From NCBI RefSeq assembly GCF_025465995.1, contig NZ_JANLNY010000023.1:186001-250000 (forward strand): a DNA stretch of 64,000 nucleotides, written 5' to 3'. The stretch comes from Pseudomonas sp. 5P_3.1_Bac2 (GTDB taxonomy: Bacteria > Pseudomonadota > Gammaproteobacteria > Pseudomonadales > Pseudomonadaceae). Position numbers and translations under genes: made by a program. This document shows positions 52,188-58,803 of the stretch, one piece after another (position 1 is the first letter of the stretch; each line of letters starts with the position of its first letter). The notes below the pieces were generated by a model that was not told where the DNA came from, made no database searches, and was given only the letters and a program-made list of their open reading frames with translations.

Positions 52188-52757
52188 TTACACCGCCGCT
52201 AGATGTTCATAAAGGATGGTGGCGCCGACCAGGATCAATACCACGCCACCGATAATTTCTGCGCGCTTGCCAACCACATCACCCAGAACACGGCCGAGCA
52301 TGGTGCCAATGGTGACCATGGTCATCGTCGCCAGACCAATGGCCCCGGCAGCGACCCAGATGTTCACATCGACAAAGGCCAGCCCTACCCCTACCGCCAA
52401 CGCATCGATGCTGGTGGCCACCGCAGTAATCGCCAGTAGCCAGAAGCCGTGCTGGCTCGGCTTAGCACTGTCGTCCTCGGCCTCATGGCGCAAACCGTTG
52501 TAGATCATGTGCAGACCCAGCACCAGCAACAGGACGAAGGCGATCCAATGATCCCACTGCGCCACGAAGCGGCTCGCCGCCTGACCAATCACCCAGCCCA
52601 CCAACGGTGTGATGGCTTCAATCACACCAAAGATCAAACCGGTGCGCAGGGCTTCGCTCAGGCGTGGCTTATGCAACGTCGAACCCTTGCCAATGGCCGC
52701 GGCAAAGGCATCGGTGGACATGGCAAAAGCTAAAAAGATAATTGAGATGGGATTCAA
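52188..52757 (-). CDS. mntP: Manganese efflux pump MntP
   Basis: A 189-residue exporter with six membrane helices in two homologous halves, each with a conserved Asp motif ([32 protein letters not shown]). A TTG start at 52757 is preferred: it has GGAG six bases upstream and gives the family N-terminus [17 protein letters not shown] longer ATG reading (from 52790) would run back into the regulatory hairpin. It is preceded by a yybP-ykoY manganese riboswitch and followed after 3 bp by the beta-propeller gene. Confidence 0.93.
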   Translation of the reverse strand: MNPISIIFLAFAMSTDAFAAAIGKGSTLHKPRLSEALRTGLIFGVIEAITPLVGWVIGQAASRFVAQWDHWIAFVLLLVLGLHMIYNGLRHEAEDDSAKPSQHGFWLLAITAVATSIDALAVGVGLAFVDVNIWVAAGAIGLATMTMVTIGTMLGRVLGDVVGKRAEIIGGVVLILVGATILYEHLAAV

Positions 52758-52782
52758 AATAAGCTCCAGCCGGGCACGAGAC

Positions 52783-52828
52783 AACGACATGAAACAGCGC
52801 GGCCCGACTTGCGCGCTGAGATGTCGTT
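52783..52828 (-). promoter_or_regulatory. Expression-platform hairpin of the mntP riboswitch
   Basis: In the transcript, AACGACAT pairs with ATGTCGTT (8 bp), and inside it CAGCGCG pairs with CGCGCTG (7 bp). With one bulge the outer stem extends into the GAGACC end of the aptamer (to 52834), so the aptamer and this hairpin should exclude each other. No T-tract follows, and its 3' arm ends about 20 bases before the mntP ribosome site, so control may be at translation or by Rho. Confidence 0.6.
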
Positions 52829-52930
52829 GGTCTCACCAATCCGTTTGGATGCCTTGACCACGGCTGTTGCCGAGAATGTTGACCAAGGCGCCGTCACATC
52901 GCGTGAAGGCAGGCTACTCCCCAAAGAGGG
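52825..52930 (-). promoter_or_regulatory. yybP-ykoY manganese riboswitch
   Basis: Reading the minus strand, the leader has the family's conserved blocks in order: GGGGAGTAGCC (around 52922), GGTCAACATTCTCGGCAACAGCC in the middle, and GGTGAGACC (around 52837). These blocks form the manganese-binding core of yybP-ykoY. The aptamer is followed by a long hairpin and the mntP start, agreeing with manganese-induced efflux. Confidence 0.85.
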
Positions 52931-52935
52931 TCGGG

Positions 52936-52963
52936 ATAGTAGCAGTTCAAGCAAAACTGTCTA
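52936..52963 (-). promoter_or_regulatory. Sigma-70-like promoter of the mntP riboswitch transcript
   Basis: On the minus strand TAGACA (52958-52963), 16-bp spacer, TACTAT (52936-52941). The predicted start lies a few bases before the aptamer's first conserved block. Confidence 0.5.
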
Positions 52964-53008
52964 CGCAGCAACGCCAGCAAGCCTGTCAGACAAACCTGCG
53001 CCTGAGCA

Positions 53009-54088
53009 TTACGCGTAACGATAGCGCCGGGCCACGCGGCCACTCAGCTGTGTCACCAACTCTGTTGCCACGCTTGCAGCGCAGCGCGCCACCTCGTCAA
53101 TACAGAGGTTTTCGCCCCAGAGCTCAACCTCAGCACCAGCGCCGACTTCAGGTAAATCGGTGAGATCGACATAGAGCAAATCCAGGCCAACTGTGGCGAC
53201 CAACGGTACGCGCCGCCCGTCGACCAGCACCGGTGTGCCGCTACGCGCCTGACGCGGATAGCCGTCGGCATAGCCGCAGTTGACGATGCCGATGCGCGAG
53301 GGCCGCGTTGCCTGCCAGCTACCGTCCGCCCCCACAGATGCACCAGCCGGTACGTCGCGCACCGCCAGCAACTGACCGTGCAGGCTCATCACCGCGCGCA
53401 AGCCAAGCTGCGCAGCCGTCAGATCGGCGAAGGGCGTGAGGCCATACAACAAACTGCCAGGGCGCAGCCAATCCATATGGCTGGCCGGAACGGTCAGTAG
53501 CGCCGCCGAATCGGCCAGGCTGCGCGCGTTAAAGTCGAGATCAAGTAAATCGCTGAAGTCTTCCAGCTGCTCCTCGAGCAACTCGTGATCACGCCGTGCG
53601 GCGCCGGCTAACTGTCCGAGCAGATTAAGCTCAGCCACCTGTGGCGCCTGCTGCAGGCGGCCATGCCATGCACGCACGGCGGCGTGATCCAGCCCGAGGC
53701 CGTATACCCCCAGCGTGCAGCACAGCCAAATGCGCAGCGCCGGGGATAAATCCGCAGCCAGCAACTGTTCAGCCTGCTGCGCACTATGCACCAGCACATC
53801 CAGCTGCAACTGCGCGGCAAAGCGATACTCATCAAGCGTGGCGCAGCCGTGCAGCAGCAGAATCCGCGCAGTGCCGTGCAGCGCCCGCACTTCGGCGGCC
53901 TCGTGCAAGTTGCTAACGGCAAAGCCTTCGGCGTCATCATGTAGCGCCGTCACCACCTCACGCACTCCGTGGCCATAGGCGTTAGCTTTAACCACGGCAA
54001 AAATGCTGCGCCCCGGCGCGCAGCGTTTGGCTACGGCGAAGTTATGGCGCAACGCGGCTAGGTTGATCGTGGCTTGCAAGGCGCGCAT
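53009..54088 (-). CDS. alr: Divergent alanine racemase-like protein with lost active-site residues
   Basis: A 359-residue fold-III PLP protein in the place of Pseudomonas alr (next to dnaB). The start at 54088 (MRALQATINLAALRHN) fits the family. The PLP lysine is K34 (AVVKANAYGHG), with R209 (LRPG), Y273 (CGYADGYPR) and D303 retained. However, compared with Geobacillus Alr, K129 is C123, R136 is G130 (LGVYGLG instead of SGMHRLG), H166 is Q159, M312 is L302 and Y354 is T341; the VGYG motif reads VGAD. There is no frameshift or early stop. Racemase activity is doubtful; it may be a neofunctionalised or decaying paralogue. Confidence 0.88.
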   Translation of the reverse strand: MRALQATINLAALRHNFAVAKRCAPGRSIFAVVKANAYGHGVREVVTALHDDAEGFAVSNLHEAAEVRALHGTARILLLHGCATLDEYRFAAQLQLDVLVHSAQQAEQLLAADLSPALRIWLCCTLGVYGLGLDHAAVRAWHGRLQQAPQVAELNLLGQLAGAARRDHELLEEQLEDFSDLLDLDFNARSLADSAALLTVPASHMDWLRPGSLLYGLTPFADLTAAQLGLRAVMSLHGQLLAVRDVPAGASVGADGSWQATRPSRIGIVNCGYADGYPRQARSGTPVLVDGRRVPLVATVGLDLLYVDLTDLPEVGAGAEVELWGENLCIDEVARCAASVATELVTQLSGRVARRYRYA

Positions 54089-54169
54089 GGTGGGCCAGTC
54101 CTTAAACAAAACGGGCGAGCAGTGTAACCACTGCTCGCCCGCGTTTATTGATCCAGCTCGCCTGCTGAG

Positions 54170-55564
54170 TTATTCGTCGTCGAACTGATAACTGCCCGGC
54201 GCGAGGTTTTCAAAGCGCGAATATTTGCCGAGGAAAGCCAAGCGTGTGGTGCCGATGGGGCCGTTCCGCTGCTTACCGATGATGATTTCGGCCACACCCT
54301 TGTACTCAGTCTCAGGGTGATACACCTCGTCCCGGTAAACGAACATGATGATGTCGGCGTCCTGCTCGATCGCTCCGGATTCGCGCAAGTCAGAGTTCAC
54401 CGGACGTTTGTTGGGGCGCTGTTCAAGGGAGCGGTTGAGCTGCGACAGAGCAATCACCGGGCAATTGAACTCCTTGGCCAGGGCCTTCAGCGAGCGGGAA
54501 ATCTCGGAGATCTCATTCACCCGGCTGTCACCGCTGGAGCCTGGAATCTGCATCAGTTGCAGGTAGTCGACCATGATCATGCCGATCTCACCGTGCTCAC
54601 GGGCCAAGCGCCGGGTGCGCGCGCGCATTTCCGAAGGCGAGATGCCGGCGGTGTCGTCGATAAACAGCTTACGGTCGTTCAGCAGGTTGACCGCTGAGGT
54701 CAGGCGCGGCCAATCGTCATCGTCCAGGCGCCCGGCCCGCACCTTGGTTTGGTCGATGCGGCCCAAGGAGGCCAGCATCCGCATCACGATGGAGTCCGAT
54801 GGCATCTCCAGCGAGTACACCACGATAGCCTTGTCGCTACGCAACACGGCGTTCTCCACCAGGTTCATGGCGAAGGTGGTCTTACCCATCGACGGACGCC
54901 CGGCGACAATAATCAAGTCCGCCGGCTGCAGGCCGCTGGTGGCCGCATCCAGATCGGTAAAGCCGGTGGACAGGCCAGTAATCGCATCGCCGGAGTTAAA
55001 CAGGGTGTCGATGCGGTCGATGGCCTTGACCAGAATGTCGTTAATCCCCACCGGCCCGCCGGTCTTGGGCCGCGCTTCGGCGATCTGGAAGATCAGCCGT
55101 TCGGCCTCATCGAGAATCTCTTCGCCAGTGCGACCTTGCGGCGAATAGGCGCTGTCGGCGATTTCCCCACTGATGCCGATCAACTGGCGCAGCGTGGCGC
55201 GCTCACGAATGATCTGGGCATAGGCCTTGATGTTGGCCACCGACGGAATGTTCTTGGCCAGCTCGCCCAGGTAGGCCAAGCCGCCAACTTCGCTGAGCTG
55301 ACCTTCTTTGTCCAACTGCTCGGACAGCGTCACCACGTCGAAGGGGTGGTTGCGCTCGGCCAGCTTATAGATGGCGCGGAAGATCAGCCGATGATCGTGG
55401 CGATAAAAGTCGCCATCCGATACCGCATCCAGCACGCGCTCCCAAGCGTTGTTATCCAACATCAAACCACCCAGCACCGCTTGCTCAGCCTCGATCGAGT
55501 GCGGTGGCACTTTCAGCGCAGAGGTTTGCAGGTCGTACTGTTGAGGCAGGTTGAGATCGTTCAT
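54170..55564 (-). CDS. dnaB: Replicative DNA helicase DnaB
   Basis: A 464-residue hexameric helicase: N-terminal collar domain (PPHSIEAEQAVLGGLML), linker, and RecA-like domain with Walker A GRPSMGKTTFA and Walker B MIMVDYLQLM; SQLNRSLEQR follows. The start at 55564 (MNDLNLPQQYDLQT) gives the standard length; the longer frame runs into the rplI terminator. Confidence 0.97.
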   Translation of the reverse strand: MNDLNLPQQYDLQTSALKVPPHSIEAEQAVLGGLMLDNNAWERVLDAVSDGDFYRHDHRLIFRAIYKLAERNHPFDVVTLSEQLDKEGQLSEVGGLAYLGELAKNIPSVANIKAYAQIIRERATLRQLIGISGEIADSAYSPQGRTGEEILDEAERLIFQIAEARPKTGGPVGINDILVKAIDRIDTLFNSGDAITGLSTGFTDLDAATSGLQPADLIIVAGRPSMGKTTFAMNLVENAVLRSDKAIVVYSLEMPSDSIVMRMLASLGRIDQTKVRAGRLDDDDWPRLTSAVNLLNDRKLFIDDTAGISPSEMRARTRRLAREHGEIGMIMVDYLQLMQIPGSSGDSRVNEISEISRSLKALAKEFNCPVIALSQLNRSLEQRPNKRPVNSDLRESGAIEQDADIIMFVYRDEVYHPETEYKGVAEIIIGKQRNGPIGTTRLAFLGKYSRFENLAPGSYQFDDE

Positions 55565-55585
55565 AGGGCTCGCACAGATGGGTCC

Positions 55586-55628
55586 TGAAAAAACAAAAGG
55601 CACGGCATCGCGAATGCAATACCGTGCC
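55586..55628 (-). terminator. Rho-independent terminator after rplI, just upstream of dnaB
   Basis: On the minus strand GGCACGGTAT pairs with ATGCCGTGCC (one G-T pair), followed by TTTTGTTTTTT. It lies 108 bp after the rplI stop and only about 22 bp before the dnaB start codon. Confidence 0.82.
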
Positions 55629-55735
55629 CGATGTTAGCGCGCTCACACCGCAGTGCAACCACGCTTAGCAGCTTGCTTAAGGTCTGTTCACGCCAAGCGC
55701 TCTAGCCTGCGGCCAGAACGCTTGAGGGCAAAACC

Positions 55736-56182
55736 TTAGGCCGCGACAACTACCACTTTAACGGTAGCTTCAACGTCGCTGTGCAGGTGCACGGCTACGT
55801 CGTATTCGCCAACTTGGCGAATGGTGCCGTTCGGCAGACGTACTTCAGCTTTAGCCACTTCAACACCGGAAGCAGTCAGAGCGTCAGCGATGTCGTGGGT
55901 GCCGATCGAGCCGAACAGTTTGCCTTCATCACCAGCGGTAGCGGTGATGGTGACTTCCAGTTCAGCCAACTGAGCAGCGCGAGCTTCAGCCGAAGCTTTC
56001 TTCTCAGCAGCCAGTTTTTCCAGCTCGGCGCGACGAGCTTCAAACGCAGCAACGTTTTCAGCAGTAGCAGCGGTGGCTTTGCCTTGCGGCAGCAGGAAGT
56101 TACGGCCGTAACCAGCCTTAACTTTCACTTTATCGCCCAGGTTGCCCAGGTTGGCGATTTTTTCCAGCAGGATCAGTTCCAT
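55736..56182 (-). CDS. rplI: 50S ribosomal protein L9
   Basis: A 148-residue L9 ([36 protein letters not shown]), with N-terminal rRNA-binding domain, long helix rich in Ala/Glu, and C-terminal domain. Last gene of the rpsF-rpsR-DUF2232-rplI unit. Confidence 0.98.
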   Translation of the reverse strand: MELILLEKIANLGNLGDKVKVKAGYGRNFLLPQGKATAATAENVAAFEARRAELEKLAAEKKASAEARAAQLAELEVTITATAGDEGKLFGSIGTHDIADALTASGVEVAKAEVRLPNGTIRQVGEYDVAVHLHSDVEATVKVVVVAA

Positions 56183-56203
56183 TTGGTAATAACCTCTTAA
56201 CTT

Positions 56204-57097
56204 TTAACCTTCACCGTTCGCGGACCCTGAGCCGTTCTTGCGCTCAAAGCGACCACGAAAATCAAACAGACTGTCGACAATGGCAAAAACCACCAGTAAC
56301 GGATAAGTCAGCTGCATAAACAGCAGCAACGTGATGTACAACCCGACTAGCCAAAACTTCGCCAATCGACCTTGCGCCACCACCCCATGTAGCAGGGCAA
56401 TGCCAGCAAACGCTAACGGCACACTGCACAGCGGCGTCAACATGGCCATTTGCGCCCCAAAGTTGGGGGCTAACAACATGCCAACCAGCAGCGCAATCGC
56501 CAGCGGTGGCGGGAGGCGCAGGGCACGAAATTCGCGGCCAAAACCACCCGGGTTATACAACAGCGCCTGCCAGAAGCGTCCAAGGATCAGACACAACAGA
56601 CTGACGATCTGCAACAGTGCGGCAATCAATCCGGTCAGCACCGGTGCAATCAGGCTATCTAGACGCGCTCGCTCATCCACCGACAATTGTTGGTGAACCC
56701 CATCAAGCATCTGTGGCATCAGCTTTTGCAGCTCAGCCGCCATCAACTCAATGGGCTCGCGGAAAACCGCACCTAACACCAGCCCATACACCAGGCCTAA
56801 TGCCACGCTGCAGAGCAGCACGCGAGTCCAGGACCACTTAGCGCGTAACAACAACGCCAACCCCAGTGTACCGAGCAACACCATTAAGGTGCGCGGCTCA
56901 CCGAAGTACCACCAGCCAATGGCCGGCAGCAGTGCCCAGACGAGGATGCCTAGGGCATCTCTCAAACCGCGCCGCAGCAGCACAAGGCTTGCAGCAGCAG
57001 CACTTAACCAGAACAACAGCGGCAATGCCGCAGCAACTACCACCACTAATGTGGCCTGCACACGGCCGCGCATGATGAATTCAGCCAAGGCGCGCAT
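56204..57097 (-). CDS. DUF2232 (YybS-like) membrane protein
   Basis: A 297-residue protein with about eight hydrophobic helices, an internal PGGFGREFRALRLPP loop typical of DUF2232, and a polar C-terminal tail. It lies between rpsR and rplI, as in other Pseudomonas; YybS relatives occur near rplI in other bacteria too. Function unknown. Confidence 0.9.
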   Translation of the reverse strand: MRALAEFIMRGRVQATLVVVVAAALPLLFWLSAAAASLVLLRRGLRDALGILVWALLPAIGWWYFGEPRTLMVLLGTLGLALLLRAKWSWTRVLLCSVALGLVYGLVLGAVFREPIELMAAELQKLMPQMLDGVHQQLSVDERARLDSLIAPVLTGLIAALLQIVSLLCLILGRFWQALLYNPGGFGREFRALRLPPPLAIALLVGMLLAPNFGAQMAMLTPLCSVPLAFAGIALLHGVVAQGRLAKFWLVGLYITLLLFMQLTYPLLVVFAIVDSLFDFRGRFERKNGSGSANGEG

Positions 57098-57132
57098 GCA
57101 ATTTATCCCTTACTACTTGTCGAAAGCTGATC

Positions 57133-57363
57133 TCAGCGGCCGTGGCTGTCGGTGTAAGGCAGCAGGGCCAGGAAGCGGGCGCGCTTGATAGCGGTAGCCA
57201 GCTGACGCTGATAACGAGCCTTGGTACCGGTGATACGGCTTGGAACGATTTTGCCGGTTTCCGAGATGTAGGCTTTCAGAGTGTTGAGATCTTTAAAGTC
57301 GATCTCTTTCACGTCTTCAGCGGTGAAACGGCAGAATTTACGACGACGGAAGAAACGTGCCAT
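57133..57363 (-). CDS. rpsR: 30S ribosomal protein S18
   Basis: A 76-residue S18 ([60 protein letters not shown]), full length and strongly conserved. It forms the S6:S18 pair that binds the central domain of 16S rRNA. Confidence 0.98.
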   Translation of the reverse strand: MARFFRRRKFCRFTAEDVKEIDFKDLNTLKAYISETGKIVPSRITGTKARYQRQLATAIKRARFLALLPYTDSHGR

Positions 57364-57391
57364 GGGAGTGGCTCCTCAATAGATCCGTGGA

Positions 57392-57814
57392 TTACTCGTC
57401 AGCGTTGTCGCTGTCGTTGTTGTCACTGTCATCGCCATCAACAGAATCGGCATGCTCAGGACGGTCACGACGCTCACGGCGCTCACTGCGGTTTTCTTCG
57501 GCCTTGAGCATCTCGGACTGTTCAGTAACTGCTTCGTCGCGACGGATGACCAGGTTACGGATCACTGCATCGTTGTAACGGAAGTTGTCTTCCAGCTCAG
57601 CCAGGGCTTTGCCGGTGCACTCAACGTTGAGCATCACGTAGTGAGCTTTGTGGACGTTGTTGATGGCGTAAGCCAGCTGACGACGGCCCCAATCTTCCAG
57701 GCGGTGAATTTTGCCGCCGTCTTCTTCGATCAGCTTGGTGTAACGCTCAACCATGCCGCCGACTTGCTCGCTCTGGTCCGGGTGAACCAGAAAGATGATT
57801 TCGTAATGACGCAT
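57392..57814 (-). CDS. rpsF: 30S ribosomal protein S6
   Basis: A 140-residue S6 ([50 protein letters not shown]) with an acidic Asp/Glu-rich tail ([18 protein letters not shown]) typical of S6 that is glutamylated in enterics by RimK. A AAGGAG site precedes the ATG. Confidence 0.98.
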   Translation of the reverse strand: MRHYEIIFLVHPDQSEQVGGMVERYTKLIEEDGGKIHRLEDWGRRQLAYAINNVHKAHYVMLNVECTGKALAELEDNFRYNDAVIRNLVIRRDEAVTEQSEMLKAEENRSERRERRDRPEHADSVDGDDSDNNDSDNADE

Positions 57815-57835
57815 AAATGCTCCTTACGGGTTGTA

Positions 57836-57859
57836 GCCTGCCACCAAATGCGGTCAGGC
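57836..57859 (-). promoter_or_regulatory. S6:S18 ribosomal leader motif
   Basis: In the rpsF leader the transcript reads GCCTGACCGCATTTGG followed by TGGCAGGC: a hairpin with ACCG in a bulge, matching the known motif by which the S6:S18 complex represses its own mRNA. It ends 22 bases before the rpsF start, partly upstream of the ribosome site. Confidence 0.65.
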
Positions 57860-57933
57860 AAGGAGTGAATGACACTGTTAGCTTGCTGCGACTGCTGGGC
57901 GCGAAAGCGCCTGCCGTCACGGCAAGGGGCGAC

Positions 57934-57962
57934 ATTCTAGAGAAGCCCCCGGCCGCACGCAA
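57934..57962 (-). promoter_or_regulatory. Sigma-70-like promoter of the rpsF operon
   Basis: On the minus strand TTGCGT (57957-57962), 17-bp spacer, TAGAAT (57934-57939), followed by a GTCGCCCC discriminator typical of stringently controlled genes. The long leader carries two short hairpins (57898-57911 and 57913-57923) and the S6:S18 motif. Confidence 0.55.
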
Positions 57963-58056
57963 GGCAAACTGGTGATTATTTGAACAATCAAACCGATACC
58001 GACGGGGCATCGGCTGTCGCCCGGCAGCTGCCTAAGCGGCCGCCGAAGACAATCCC

Positions 58057-58803
58057 TTACGCCTTAGTCTTACGCTGGCGCAGGGCCTCGAACAGGCATA
58101 CGCCAGTGGCCACGGAGACGTTGAGACTGCTCACACTGCCCGCCATCGGCAACTTGACCAGATAATCGCAGTGCTCACGGGTCAGGCGACGCATACCCTT
58201 ACCTTCAGCGCCCATCACCAGCACAGTCGGCCCGGTGAGGTCTTGCTGATACAGCTCTTGCTCGGCTTCGCCGGCCGTGCCGACGATCCACAGCCCGCGC
58301 TGCTGTAACTTTTCCAGGCTGCGCGCCAAGTTGGTCACCGCCACCAGCGGGATCACCTCTGCCGCGCCGCACGCCACTTTACGCACCGTGGCGTTAAGGG
58401 TGGCCGACTTATCCTTGGGCACGATCACCGCCAGCGCCCCGGCAGCATCCGCGGTGCGCAGGCAGGCGCCGAGGTTGTGCGGATCGGTCACGCCATCCAG
58501 CACCAACAGTAAAGGCGGGCCCTCGCAGCGATCGAGCAACTCTTCGAGCATGGCCTCGCCCCATACCTGGCTAGGACTGACCTCTGCGACCACGCCCTGA
58601 TGCACGCCCTCTACCCAGGCATCCATCTCACGGCGCTCGCACTGCCCGACCGCGACCCGCGACTCCGCCGCCAACCCCAACAGGGTTTGCACACGCGGAT
58701 CATTACGCCCTTCAGCCAGCCAAATCTGCTTGACCCGCTTCGGGTGATGACGCAACAAAGCCTCTACGGCATGCACGCCGTAGATCTTTTCCAACTCACT
58801 CAT
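58057..58803 (-). CDS. rlmB: 23S rRNA (guanosine-2'-O-)-methyltransferase RlmB
   Basis: A 248-residue SpoU-type trefoil-knot methyltransferase that modifies G2251 in E. coli 23S rRNA. Motifs are LDGVTDPHNLGACLRTADAAG, VMGAEGKGMRRL and LPMAGSVSSLNVSVATGV. Its start overlaps the rnr stop by 4 bp (ATGA), a conserved rnr-rlmB operon. Confidence 0.97.
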   Translation of the reverse strand: MSELEKIYGVHAVEALLRHHPKRVKQIWLAEGRNDPRVQTLLGLAAESRVAVGQCERREMDAWVEGVHQGVVAEVSPSQVWGEAMLEELLDRCEGPPLLLVLDGVTDPHNLGACLRTADAAGALAVIVPKDKSATLNATVRKVACGAAEVIPLVAVTNLARSLEKLQQRGLWIVGTAGEAEQELYQQDLTGPTVLVMGAEGKGMRRLTREHCDYLVKLPMAGSVSSLNVSVATGVCLFEALRQRKTKA

